DNA from: Chrysemys picta bellii
Taxonomy: Eukaryota; Chordata; Testudines; Emydidae
DNA: 64,000 nt
NCBI RefSeq assembly: GCF_011386835.1
Contig: NC_088791.1
Span: 127,820,943 to 127,884,942, forward strand
Direction of reading: 5' to 3'
This document shows, piece by piece, positions 46,051-58,658 of this stretch. Under the pieces are notes generated by a model, which was not told the origin of the DNA, did not search any database, and was given only the letters and a program-made list of their open reading frames with translations. Every line of letters begins with the position of its first letter. Positions within the stretch are counted from its first letter, which is position 1. A program made the translations under genes and the position numbers.

Positions 46051-48684
46051 CATGCCGTGTGTGCATCTCCCTACAAACCTACACACAGCAGATGAAAATC
46101 TTTAGTGACCAACAGCCCTAATCTTTAAGGGTTCCGAATTATTATTTTCCTATTGCTGCATGAAAAAACAAAAGAAATCCCCTTTAACCTATCCCCTTAG
46201 AGTATGTAGTAGCCCCAGTAGCAGAGGATGTGGAATTGCAATGTTTTAGGGTATCAGAAGTGGCAACATCAGGAATATTAACAAACTCATACAGAGGCAG
46301 TTTTCTCTCCCTACATTTTGAAATCAGCCAGCACTGAGTGCTGCTCACTAATGTAGAAAGTTCTCTTTCTTGCGGTTTTTAATGTACGATCAGCATGAAG
46401 GCTTGTGCTGTTACTCTGTGTTCAAAAGGGTAATTCCCATTCACAGCAAATAAATCTCTGACTGGACAAACTCTCCTCCTATATCAGTACATAGCCCCAT
46501 GTTCTACAAGCTGTAAGAAATGAATCCCCAAACAATGCATTCATCTTGCCATATGAAGGTGAATAGTGAAAAAAATTACACAGATGTTACCTCCAAACAT
46601 TAGAATACAACCACTTTGTTTTAGAAGATGCTACCAAGAAACTATCTATATCCCCATTGTAGGAAAAGGTGCCACCTTGTATTATGCTTGATTTTGTCTC
46701 TTGGACATTTACACTAATCTGATTGATATTATTAAGAACCTCTCTTATTTTACATGCTTACTTTATCATAGTCTTTCCAAAATCTGCCTACCAGCAGTTT
46801 ATTTGTATTTGAGTCATGTTTCTTTTTTAAAAATCATAAACGAATTGTTTCTGGCCACAAATGTTTACAATAGTGCAGAGGTCCCAATTATTATGATGCA
46901 TGGACACAATAATAATAACAAAATAATAACAACTTTGCCATATAGCATATTCACCATATACAGATGTATTTGATAAGATGTCCCTTTTCTAACCAGTTGT
47001 GACTATAACTAATTGCAACCTACTTTTTGCTCGACTAAGCAATGAAACCATATCACTGAGCCTACAGTGCACTAAAACACGTTAGAAATACACTATTTGT
47101 TCTGATTGCGTTGGTTTTGTTGTATGCCTTTTGAAACAGAAACGCGGTGCCCGCATAGAAACAGGCATACACCCGGTCTTCGTGAAGCCAGAGTTTTGCA
47201 TCCTTCAGTACAAAGTACACAATTCTCTTATAAGCAGAAGCAGTTACAACGGTCATATGCTTGTGCGTATCAGACTAAAATAGAAAGATCCGTAGCGAAA
47301 TGAACCTCATCACTGGCAGTCCCTTAGCAACGGGAGAAGCAGCCTCCCTACACAAATGCAAACGGAAAGAGACCCCAGTAGGTAATACTCAAACAGCCTC
47401 TACCATGCTTTAATCTTCAGACGCTATCATTAGTAAGCCAGAGACATATGTTTGTCCACAAGATAAACAACCCAAATTCAGTAGGCACTCAACTAACCTC
47501 TCTCTATTTTAAGTGTCAAAAAAAAAAAAACCCCGCAAGGTATCACAATGCGTCAAGGTTTCCGTCATTTCTCACACTTTATTGGAAGGGAAGAGTTTAG
47601 CTGTACAAAACCCATTGTCTGGGACCCTTCACAAAGAGTCAGGGTAACTAATACTAGCATGCATTTGATGGAAACAGAGGAATTTCAGGCGTTTAAATAA
47701 TATTCTTGCTGGGCTGGAGAGGAAAGGAGCGAAGTCTTGCTTGCACACAGATGTGTGGATTGCAATTACATTCCTGTTTAGCCTGAGCAGGACACAAGGC
47801 TGTGTTCATACGGATTTATTAATCAAGGGACGTGCTTGTTGATTTCGGCTTTGCTTTGTTATGTGTCACCTCCTGATCCCTTTCCTTTCTGCTCTACTTG
47901 ATTGCAATAGGGAGCAAGGCTCAGATCTCGCTCTAACTCCCCAAGTCCATTTCAGGCAGCGGAACAAGTGACCTGACTCACAGGATGAACTGGGGATGGC
48001 ACAGGGAAGGGAGAGGGCATTATTTATCCCCAGCAAATTCTCATGGTCACAGATGAGCGCTCAGAAGATCTCCAAGTAGTTAGCTCTAAATAAAGCATGC
48101 CTTGCTTCCCTTGTATTCCCCCTCAGCAGTTGCCTTAGTATTATTATTATACTTCTATAGCTTTTGCATTCGGACCTTATAATTATGTCACACAGCAAGG
48201 GAAACCGCCAGCATCCCAGCATCTGGTGTGTGGTTTAAAACTTTTGTTTCAAGATTTGAACTATTTATAGAAGGAAAACTTTGTAGGATAGTAATTTCCT
48301 ACGGTTTTGAGAAAATATGGCTACGTTTATATTAAAAGGGTTTTTTTATTTATTTATTATAACTTTTGACCTTCTAGAAAAGAAGCCAATGCTGTATTTT
48401 ATAAGCAAGTGGTTACCTACCAGTAGACATGACCCGCATGGGAAAAACAGCGAGCTTTAGCTATTTGGTTTGATCAATAGCATCCAACTAAATTAAACCG
48501 AACATGGTTCCATAAATCAAGCGTCTTTAAAAATCAGTAGCCAAGGCATGTGCATTTCATTAAGAATTAAGAATGCAGAAATAGACATGTTTAGTTTCTT
48601 TTGATGGGTGTGTTTATTCTTTCTTCTCTTGCGTGGTGGAGGATTATGTTTTTCCATGGGCTACCAGAAACTAGAGATATAAAC

Positions 48685-48721
<37 letters not shown>

Positions 48722-50144
48722 GGAAAGAGGGCAAACATCTTAAAATTACACATGCACACACAATTCAGAGGGCAAAAGTTAAAGTCGTGGCATCATAAAA
48801 AACATAGACTGATCAGGACACTGTAAATATGATGTGAGCGTGAAATAGGAATCCTGAAACAGGTTTTACTTATTAGGCTGAAGGTGCAGGTTCAAGATCT
48901 CTTGAACGGACTGGTACCGTCTTTGGCAAACCTCGCAACCTCCTTCAACCACAGAGCCAGGTAACCCCGGCAGCTGCCTACTGAAACGTGCCTACCGCGT
49001 CTTTTATGTCCCTCAGACCCAGCCACGGGCCCGATCCTACATTCTTTATATTCGACCTGCCAAACCTCCATTGAAGTCAGTGGAGTTCAAGGTGCTCAAC
49101 GATCGGACCCTAAAACTGTGCTCGGCTACTTCTGTTCTCCACATTACATGTGGTTAGCACGCAGGTGGCGTTGGGCGATCAGAGGCACTTGACATTTTTT
49201 GCCCTCATCCAGGGCGCAGTTAGTTTCTAGCCCCTTCCACGTGTGAGCCACCTGCGAGATGACTTTCAGGCAGACAGGAAAGCTAATGGGGTCCACTCCT
49301 GAGGTTGATTTTTTTCAGTCAGAAACACCTGACAGCCTAAAACCAGGGACAGCTAGCCAACCTGATGAGAGACCTTTAGGTCCACCAGCGCCGGCACTCA
49401 CTCCAGAGTTAACAGGAGCCAAGAAAGCACATATGTGATTACAGGGATTTTATTTAAAGATCGAAACTATTTCCAGTCCCACACACCCTTCCCCCTCCCA
49501 AGCCCCTTCCTCCCCCGACCACGAGAAAGGTTCTGGAGCCAGTCCTAACTCCTAAATCAGATCAGAGATCATTCATTTGGGAAAGCATCCAGTTATAGCA
49601 ACGTATCTGTAGGTGCATTTGTCCAACCCTAGCTTTGTTTTCACAGGCTTTGATGATTTCTGCTTTAGTCTATACAGATGCCCCGGGCTGTATAACCTTA
49701 GGTCTGTATGTATATATATATTTTCCCCCTTTAAGAACATAAATAGATATTGCCCTTCCGGAGGCTTTTGCAATTCCTCTGGGAAAAGCTGGACCCTATG
49801 TCCTTTCCTCCTAAGAGTTCAGGTGTGCTTCCCCATCATTCAAGAGCTGACAAACTGTGACCTTCCCACGATAGCGTAAAACACTCGGAGACATGGAGAG
49901 CTGTGGTCTGTGCTCTGCCGGGTCTTAGGTAAATCCGCATCCCGCGTTGGGGAGAAACGAGCAGCTATCAACCAGCTTCTCCGGCTACCTGGCTGCATAC
50001 CCCCCCTGACAGACTTAAAACATCAGTATCATCACACATTTCACAGACCTGCTACAATGCTATGTATCCCGGCTCCCTTCTGTCAACTCGCCCCCAGGTA
50101 GCTAGCGGGGTCATTTTAAAGAGTATTAAAAAAAAATCTGGATC
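46051..50144. other. intronic interval poor in recognisable transposons
   Basis: Only a (TA)n run at about 48690-48717 and the 49027-49110 palindrome were recognised. The sequence has high local complexity and no supported ORF. A poly-A tract lies at 47520-47531. Regulatory elements may be present, but conservation cannot be judged from one genome. Confidence 0.4.
49027..49110. repeat. 84-bp palindromic element (MITE-like)
   Basis: GGGCCCGATCCTACATTCTT pairs with the reverse complement of CTCAACGATCGGACCC. The core has CTCCATTGAAGTCAGTGGAG, itself nearly palindromic. Confidence 0.6.
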
Positions 50145-50150
50145 ACTTAC

Positions 50151-50233
50151 AGGTAACTCCCACTGGTAAGGATGAGGAAAATCTGAGGGTAATACACTGA
50201 GAGTAAAACACTGCGAGATGAAAAAAGGAGCAT
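50151..50233 (-). CDS. WNT7B: WNT7B alternative first coding exon, partial gene
   Basis: This 83-nt stretch reads 27 codons plus two bases, starting MLLFSSRSVLL and ending TSGSY plus a split Leu codon. It resembles the alternative human WNT7B N-terminus that begins MLLLSPRSALV and ends SSGSYL just before the common ALSSVVALGAN sequence. It ends at a canonical donor, GTAAGT at 50150-50145, in the same phase 2 as the standard exon, so both can join one exon 2. It lies 8.4 kb downstream of the standard first exon in transcript order. The peptide has a hydrophobic core and could act as a different signal peptide. The ATG was chosen by homology. I saw no in-frame stop in the roughly 40 bases upstream that I read, so a longer 5' coding part is not formally excluded. 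Confidence 0.9.
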
Positions 50234-50960
50234 GGCTGAATCCCGTTTATACTCTTGGAGTTCGCTTCCTTGGTTATTCCTTTCTGGCCCCCCCAGATCG
50301 TTATTCCCCACCCGTTTTGGTGTCAGCTGTGGCCTTTTTGCTTGAATCTGAGTTGGAATCCAGTCCCTTGGGCGTGGGGGGGCTTGTTTGTTTGTTTGTT
50401 TTGTTTGTATTGTTGTGCCTAGTTTCCCCTTGGTGCTAAAGCGTATATGTTGCTGCTGCTGCTGCTGTTGCCTCTGGTTCTGGAATGCTGCCTGTCATGT
50501 CTCAGTGGTTGGAAGCTGTTAGAGAGTGGGTTCGCTTGTTGGAATGATGATGGTTTAAGGGATTTGGATGGCAGAAAGTGCCTCTCTCTCTCTCTTTTCT
50601 CTCTAACTCTCCTGAGACTCCAAGCTGCCATTGGGCAGTCAGTCACTGCAATCCGCCTCCTTTTTTTTCTTTTTTTTTCTTTTAAAGGGGAGGATGACAA
50701 TGGAAAGACACTGATCTAGCCAAAGCTCTGCATTCTGGCTGTGTGCACTGCCTGAGACCTCCAGATACATCTTGCTTTGAAAACAAGCCTCAGCAACTTG
50801 ATCATGTATTTTAAACAAATCATCCGCTCTGTAGGCTGCAGGCTGCGAGCTCCGGTGCCGTGTAGATGGCACTATTTCAAAAGCTCGTGGTTAGAGGATG
50901 CTGAGGGGACTGGGCAGCTACAAACGCAAAACTTAGTTTGATTAAATTGTTTTATTATGG
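50234..50960 (-). promoter_or_regulatory. candidate promoter/leader of the alternative WNT7B transcript
   Basis: This region lies directly upstream of the alternative first exon. It holds a G/C-rich run at about 50370-50385, a (GTTT)n run at about 50388-50408, a short (CTG)n stretch near 50450-50467, a CT-rich run at 50580-50600 and a long T-rich tract with single Cs at 50660-50685 (purine-rich in transcript sense). No transposon is recognisable in it. A TTTATA at about 50244 is too close to the ATG to be a useful TATA box. The role is inferred from position only. Confidence 0.35.
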
Positions 50961-53900
50961 AAGGCTGCCCCCCTCCCCATCTGAAACATCGCGAGAGAAG
51001 CTGGTGGAGGGAAGGATCTGTTATTATAGCCTCCTGAGTTGAAAATTAAACATTATTTCAAAGGGTCCTTTCAGAAAGCCAATGTTTATATAGTCGCCTG
51101 AGTAAAAAATAAACAAGCAGGCAATCCTTTGAATCCTAATTTTTTACTGGCTTGGAGTTCGGGTGGGGGGAGTTGGAGAAAATGAAGTAGCTTGTTTGGG
51201 GGGGTTATAGTCCTTTGCCAACATGCCTGGTATCTCTGAGCGGCTCAGGAGGCATCTTCGCACACACCGCTCACATTTCACGTAGAATAAGATTTTCTTT
51301 ATCAAAAGATGAAAGTTTGAGGAGCAGTTTCATCTGCTGTTTAGTTCCCTCTTCCCTGTATTACTTGGAGGCAGTCTACGTATGTTCTCAATGTTCTCGC
51401 TGTTTACTACATTATTATGTTTTCATAGGATTAGGTAATAAATAATATTACACCTAACGTGTTTCTGAACGTATTGCAAAGTCAGCCAGTAACTAATACG
51501 TCAGTGAAAAGTTTGTGATGAACAATTATTCTCACTTTTTGCGCTGTTGGGTGTTTCCCTTATTTGGAAACATCATGGGGCACTGTATTTGTTAGTGAGG
51601 AGAATTGTGGGGAAGAAAGACACGTTAGAGTCCAAGAATTGGAATTGGAAAAGGAGCCCCGAGAGAGAAATATGTATAGCAGGTACTTTAGCATAAAGGC
51701 AGCGGAAAAACACCAGGTCTCTCATTTTTACAGTTTTCTTTAGTCCATATGTAAATTATGTGTTTTCTCATGTTAGTTCCCAAATAATTGCACGAGTTTC
51801 TTTAACTTGGGTATTCCAAATATCGTGAAAGCATCTCTTGAGAACACATAGCTAAATATCTTTGGGTGTCTGTTATGCAATAAAGGAATCCTCCAAATGA
51901 CGTTAAGGTTGCAGACTGAGTCTAAAATAGTTACATTTTCTCTACCTATATTATCAGAATCGTTACTATTTTTTGTTTTATTTAATCACTTCCATCTACA
52001 AGTTTAATATCATCCGTTAGTATAATTAACAGCTTGAAAAATATAATCTTAGGGAATAAGGGGAAACGCTTTACATTGTTTAAAGGGTTTAAAGTTTAAG
52101 TTGGATCCTCTAAATTGTCATATTTCTTTGTAGTACATACATATATACGTTCCGCTCTCCATCCCACTCTCTCATATACATATTTATATGTATGCGAGTA
52201 ATGATTTAATTACGTGTAACTATGATAAATGTAAATCAGAAGAGTTTATAACAAATGTTTTTTTATTTTATTTCTAGCATGCTTTTACAGATTGACCATT
52301 CAGATATATTTTAAAATGTTTCCTCTTTTAAAGAAGAGTCAGATCCATGTTTAAACAGTAAACCTTCCCCACTTGGTACTGTAAAACCTACTGAATGAGG
52401 TGGTAACATTTCACCTGGCGTAGTTGAAACTAACATGATTTGCACATCTGTAACTGTAGAATTAGGACCGGTATTATCCATAGCGTTAATTTACAATACA
52501 TGACTAGATTAACACTCTAGAAAACAAAACAAAGTCATGCAATTTATTCTTTTGGAGTGACACTACGAAATGGTAAAACGAGAAATAAGTGGAATTAAAT
52601 TCCATAAACTTCCCTCTGTGTGTGTGTGAACGAGAGATGCATTTGCTCCTATTGTGTTTTAAAACCGAATACCCTCCCTGTAATAAAATGGTGTTGTAGT
52701 TTATACGATTATATTATCTATAACCCCAAATATGACATTTTTGAGCATGTACCGGTTGTTCTCCCACAAACAAGTATGCTCTAAACATACCAGAGCCAGA
52801 ACAGCAGTGAAATGGTTATCAACACCATCCTATAGAATGAGCCTGACACAGAGACAGTATTGAAGAAACTATTTCCCCTCTTTTATCTGCCTACTCCGAG
52901 CTTCAGTTTCTTTCTTTTGCTCTGAGTGCAAAATGTCCAGAATAAGTGTACATCAAAACCTGGTAAAACCTTTTGAAGTATGTCTGTAATGCACAGAATT
53001 GATTTCTTCACGGAAATAATATTCATTGCGTATGTCCTGCAGAAGTTAGAGTATGGTGCACAACAACAGAGTTGTCTAGAATTTGCAGTTGTCTGGCTGG
53101 CAAGCCATGTGAGAAGGCATAGACTGTCACTACTGTCAATAATTTTTTTTTTCGTGATGGCTACTATTGAAATCAGAATAAGATGACAACATTTCATTTA
53201 GCCTTTGTAAAGATTCTGAGTGGAAATGTAGAAATAGTCCACGGGATTTAGACCCATTGATTTTACATGGAAGAGGTGTGTGTAAATCCTCTAGATTGCT
53301 TTGAAATGTTCAGTCTCTGACTATAGTAGTTAAAATATTATTAAAGTTTAGGAGCTATCCGGTATTTGGACCGTTCTTGGAATTGCTGTTTAGACTAGCC
53401 CGGAGATTAAGTGCTCTCTATCTTCGTTATTTATTTAAATCTGATTATTTCCTGTACGCTTTAAAATATGCATTTTAATGTTCTTTCATCTTTAACAAAA
53501 GATGAAGCATCAATAGCTTGATTCTTGCTGGCCAGACCTAGTTATCATGGATCAAACTTTATAGGATTTCCAGAGCAGCGATGCAGTTTATTTTCATTTA
53601 CAGCTAAGGTGCCTGGAGTCCACGTGCATTGAAACCACGTGAGTATTTGCTATCTACTAAATACAATGCAAAGCCCTAGAAAATAAATAAAATGCTAAGC
53701 CCAAATACCCATGTGGTTTCTGTATAACAGGAAGCATTTTATTTGTGTAGTTACAAAATTTGAGATGTGGCCAGTTCCCCAAGTAGTGATAGAGCGCAGG
53801 AAAAGGATAATAAGCTAAAGGTTTGTGCATCTGCTACACCATCATTATGTTCCATAGATTAATTCAACCAGGGAAAGCACTGTCAAGAAATTCATTTATC

Positions 53901-56535
53901 CCGTTCCGGGACAGCTTACGCAGACAAAGCTCCCACTGACTGCAGGATCTGACCCATGAAGTCTATTTATGTCCACGAGTAATGTAATTTAGAAGAGCGC
54001 CTCCAAAGAAGGCGCGATTTCGTTGTTGTTTTCTGTATACTGCCACAATAGCAAAACAAATGTTCAGACAGAACCATCATTCGGTTTTTGTTCATCAGTT
54101 ATTTTTATTGATCACATGTGCTTAGAAGGAGAAAAAAATGCCCTCCCGCCTTTTCAAACACATGCCCGATTTTACTAGATTAACTGATGCTGAAAAGACA
54201 AGGGTGCAACATTTCAAGATCACGAAGACACGCCAGACTATATGTGCCCTATGCCGTTGCGAGGTGACATGAAAAGCCAGCACATTATAGTTTCATGCTG
54301 CGACCTGGTGAACAGGGCATCCACCTCTACAGGAGGGATCATCTTCCCAGAATGTATCCAAATGGATTAAATGGCTCCACTGGAATAAATAAATGGCTCC
54401 ACTGTTATCAAATAGTTAAAGGGCTTTCGACCTCCTTTCTCTCCCTCGCGCCCCCTCCCGCATGTTACTCTGACTTTCCATTCACAGTCAATTTTGTTTT
54501 CTTTTGTTCCAGTGCTGAAATATGTTCCTTACCTGTTCTCTGTGAGAGAATAAAACGAAAGGAAGCATCACATTGACAGCACTGGTTTCAATTTAGCCCA
54601 GAGTTCCATCAGTGGACTCCACCTTTACAAAGCTTGTATCTATTATTCTCAGACTTTACTTTTTCATTTGCAGCTGTGGTACTGCTATTATTTTTAATTT
54701 GCATTTTTTCTAACAGTCTCTGTCGTTATGCAACTTTTGCGGGCAATACTTATTTGCAATATCTGACAGTAATATTTTAATCCTGGTTGAAAACTAAAGG
54801 ACATGCTTGCTTAAATATGAGATGTTTTAACCTGCCTGAGTTGAGGGGTTGGGGTTTTTTCATTTTGTTTTTTTTTTTTATTCGAATCTCAATTGAGGAT
54901 AAAACGTTGATTATTCCTATTTTTGTCTCCGGTGCTGCAGGTGAAGTGTTTGCCATAACAATGCAATAGTATTTAAAATGTGAATACCTCAGAAATCTCC
55001 CCATGCTCAGTCCTCTGATTTCCTGTGTTAAATAATTGGCGAAATAGTTAAGGAGAGGACTCATTATTGGTTCTCAATATGAAGTAATGCTTTACCTCGT
55101 GCCCGTCACTCTTGCAAAACTCCCAGTCAAGTCACAGAATGGAAATGAAGTCAATGGCAATTTTGCCTAAGTGAAGACTGCTGGATCGGAATTATACCCT
55201 CTGGTCCTAATTACAAATGCCAGTTTCTTCGTTAGATTAAAAGCGCTGACACCCAATTTCCACATTTATCATTGGGTAGGCAAATGTGTATTTGATGCTT
55301 CCTTTCCGAGGCTTTAGTTTGCCAGCGTCCTCTCATTATTTAAGTGGAGCTTTTGCAACACTTTATTAAGGTTTTAGTATTTTTTCCATAGCAAATAAAA
55401 TAACTGCAAATAACTCTTTGCTATGTTGGCAAAACAACACTCGTATTCATACTGCAAATTAAACCCAAAAACACTAGAAGGCAGACTGCTACTTTATCAT
55501 CCCATCCTTTCCTTTCTATGCAAAAACCTGACTCCAAAAAGGTATCATTACAGCCAAAGGATATAGTTTCAACAAAATGGTAGTTCCAGAGCTTGATGAA
55601 AGAGGAAATAATTGCATCCCACATGTCTAGCCTCGAAGTAGCCCAGGATCTCAGAGCAAATTTCTCTGCTATTGTTCAGGGAAAGTGAAATATCATCATC
55701 CCCTTAAAGGAATGGTGAAAGATCTGATGGAGTTTCTATACGAGGTTTTACAGTTCTTGCTACACACTCGTTTTTAGTTATGGGGACAATTCATCAATAT
55801 CCTTTTGTTTTTGTTCTGAATTCTCTTTTTTAAAGTTGCATGTTTAATGTCTAACAACAAATGTCTGCCCCTCCAGAAGTTACCATATTCCAAATCTTCT
55901 GTTCATTTAATTATAAAGCCACTATGGAAATGAATCTAGTCTAACAAAGTCATTCCCTTGTACTGCAAACTATTTGGTCTTGTCTTTTCGCCGTGAGAGA
56001 TCTCTTTCTTTAGCTATCTAGGCATGTACAGTGTTCTCATCGTTGTGGTATCTAATATCTGAATACATATATGGGCCAAATTCGTTCCTCATTTACAACG
56101 GTGTAAATCTAAACCTTAAGGATGACAGACGTTAGCACTATATTACATGATGACACAAATTGGTTAGCTATAATGAAAAGCTAAAAACAGCTAAAAAATG
56201 CTAAAAAGCTTCAAAAACAGAGTAGGCTTTCAGGAAAAATCGAATATATATGCAGCAGATACCCCTGGGAAATAGTACCAGCTAACTTTCCCCCTGTATG
56301 CATATAGGCCAGTGCAGAAAAAAATCGATTAAAGGCAAGGGGCTGTTCTGCCAAGGCAGATCCTTAGCAACGTGAAAGATACCCAATCATTCCGATTCTG
56401 TCTATCTGGTCCCTTTACGGTAGTGTCTGAGGGGATAGTTGTAACTCTTTCAACTTCGCGTTGTTATTTTCAGTGTTTTCTTATTGCTGAGTGGAGCTTC
56501 GCTTTTTCTCTTAACGTACCCTCTGCTTCCTTCCC
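50961..56535. other. interval between the two first exons, no transposons recognised
   Basis: About 5.6 kb of AT-rich, non-repetitive-looking DNA. Only short fragments resembling the palindromic family were seen (53925-53960, 55110-55180, 56083-56110). No supported ORF. Nothing else was recognised. Confidence 0.4.
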
Positions 56536-56639
56536 CTGACCTGAAGAAGAGCTCTGTGTAGCTCAACAGCTTAGACTTCTACCAGCAGAAGTTGGTCCAA
56601 TAAAAGATATTATTATCCCACCTATATTGTCTTTCTAAT
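56536..56639 (+). repeat. SINE-related 3' fragment
   Basis: CTGAAGAAGAGCTCTGTGTA, AGAAGTTGGTCCAATAAAAG and ATATTATTATCCCACC match the copy at 61929-62034 and belong to a common turtle repeat. Confidence 0.65.
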
Positions 56640-57399
56640 GCACTACTAACGGGCAATTTTATACTTATTTCCCGTGCCCTGCCACATGCAGTTACTGGAG
56701 TTCTGTACCCTGAATCCATTTCAGTAAAGACAACACATCGTGTGTATCTGGTTAAACCGACACCTGCGAATAGCAGAGCTATGTGTAATGGGGACCTGGG
56801 GGAAAAAATAGCTTCTGCCCACTAGGCAACCTGCGGGAAACACTCCGGAAAGCCAGTCCATTGGGCCACATTTCTTGGCTTTCCTATCCCACTATAAATA
56901 AGGGCATCCTCTCCTCATGCCAATTATCTACAGCCCTCTGATTCCCTTCGAGATGGCTAGCTGGGTGATGGGAGAGTGTAAGCAGTGCTTGAGCTAGTTA
57001 TTTTCCCATCAGTAAACTGGCCCTTTTGAGCTGATTTTCCCCTTGTGTGATCTTAATGCTCTGCTATTCTGTTCACTTGATTACGGATTTCCTCCCTCTG
57101 CCCTTCCTTCCCCCCACCCTCAACTCTATGATATGTTGCCCCTGCATTGCACTGCAGAGTACTGCACTGCTTTCTGAAGCTGCTCCGCTTGCGGGGAGCA
57201 ACACAAAATATCATGTTAGGTAGGTGGTGCGGCTCTATTAAAAAAGTCAAGCGTGTAAAACAATATCAAAGGAAGAGGAGGGTAAGGGATGGCTGATGTA
57301 GTTTGTGCTCCAAAGCTGTATAACATTATGACTTGGAGGAAGGTGGATGAGGGTGGAAGATGAACCCTAGTCTTTTACCAAGAGGCACTCTACATTATG

Positions 57400-57597
57400 T
57401 CCTGTGGCACTTTATAGACTAACAGACGTATTGGAGCATGAGCTTTCGTGGGTGAATACCCACTTCGTCAGATGCATCTGACGAAGTGGGCATTCACCCA
57501 CGAAAGCTCATGCTCCTATACGTCTGTTAGTCTATAAAGTGCCACAGGACTCTTTATTGCTTTTACAGATCCAGACTAACAGGGCTACCCCTCTGAT
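57400..57597 (-). mobile_element. foldback Cry SINE (two inverted copies in one insertion)
   Basis: A minus-oriented SINE (57597 down to about 57475: ATCAGAGGGGTAGCC, TTAGTCTGGATCTGTAAAAG, ATGAGCTTTCGTGGGTGAAT) joins head-on to a plus-strand-inverted partial copy (57400-57474). The two share about 75 bp of inverted sequence around ATGCAT. A 13-bp duplication, ACTCTACATTATG, flanks the whole unit (57387-57399 and 57598-57610), so it arrived in one event. Confidence 0.9.
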
Positions 57598-57610
57598 ACT
57601 CTACATTATG

Positions 57611-58640
57611 CTGGATTGTGGTGCAGTGCCTGTATGACCGAGTCTTTCTGACTGCACTCAGTGCAATTATCCTCACTTTAATATAATTGCAGCTCCTCCC
57701 TGTCCCCCCCCACACCTGTATTGATTTCAAACTGAGAAGCAAGAATTTTCAGATTACAACCCACCTTATGCATTCTTGATCATTTAAAAAAAATCCCGCA
57801 GCTATGCTAAGGCAGGATCTTTTAAGAGTTTGCAGCTCGACAGGTAAGAACTCGGCTGGGGCTCAGGAATGTGGAAATACAACTCAAGTCAGCCTACTGC
57901 GAGAGCAATATTAATAAGGGCATACAGGTGACTGAGTGAGAGAGAGAAACTTGGCAACTAAAATAACATAGTGATCTAGATCATTGTGGTCAAACAACAA
58001 GCAAACATTTGACTCCCCAATAGCCCTGCTAAAATGTGGTCTGGAATGGCTGCAGTCAATGAGCAGAACACTGCAGCGATAGCCCTTGGTTCCTGGTGTG
58101 GTTCAGGGTTGTTTTATCAGAGAGGTAGACGGACCAGTTGTCAAGTTAATTTCAACACGTCTGTGTGATGGATAGAAGCGCAAATTGTGTCTAGGCCTGC
58201 ATAAAAAAAAATCCCTGAGAGCAGGTTCAGACCAGGGATTTTCCCTCGCCCCCCCCCCCCTTTGACTACTTAAACTCTGCTCTATTGTCTCATCTCATCA
58301 ATAGTGGCTGAGCTAACTCCGTCAGGTTTCTGAGGGACTGTATGCCAGAGCTAATATTTAGATTCGATTAAATAATCCAAAATAAAAGACTCTCCCCTCA
58401 CGGCCAAACTGGTCCCTGCAGACTGAAAGTTACCGTAGCTTCTATTCGCCGGTCTCTTTTAAAGCAGTGGCATTCTGATTAGAATCACAATAAGGCATTT
58501 AAAAGAAATACACATTTTCACTGTTGTTTTGCTGATGGATGTGAAGCCTCAACACGTCTTCAAAGACACGGGGAGACAAATATCACACATTTTTGGCAAT
58601 ATATTTTGTTCACAAGTTTGATCCAAAAACCAGAGGATTA
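57611..58640. other. intron 1 proximal part, nothing recognised
   Basis: Sequence between the foldback SINE and exon 1. A C-run lies at 58248-58260. No supported gene or repeat. Confidence 0.4.
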
Positions 58641-58658
58641 GTGCGGACAATCACTTAC

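Larger units (their letters stand above)
1..58652 (-). other. WNT7B: WNT7B first intron (continues beyond the window)
   Basis: Everything on the low-coordinate side of the standard exon 1 donor is intron for the long transcript. For the alternative transcript the intron begins at 50150. I looked for the exon 2-4 signatures (NIICNKIPGL, GEGAQMG, CHGVSGSC, CNCKFHWCC) in the translations and by reading the minus strand and found none. The intron is therefore over 58.6 kb here. Its bulk comes from the transposon nest at 15.9-33.8 kb. Confidence 0.8.

Noticed and set aside
1..50144. WNT7B exons 2-4
   Set aside because: None of the conserved Wnt motifs (IICNKIPG, CHGVSGSC, CNCKFHWCC) were seen on either strand. 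They should lie beyond the low-coordinate edge.
50244..50249. TATA box for the alternative WNT7B promoter
   Set aside because: It is about 10 bases from the ATG, too close to direct initiation upstream of that codon.
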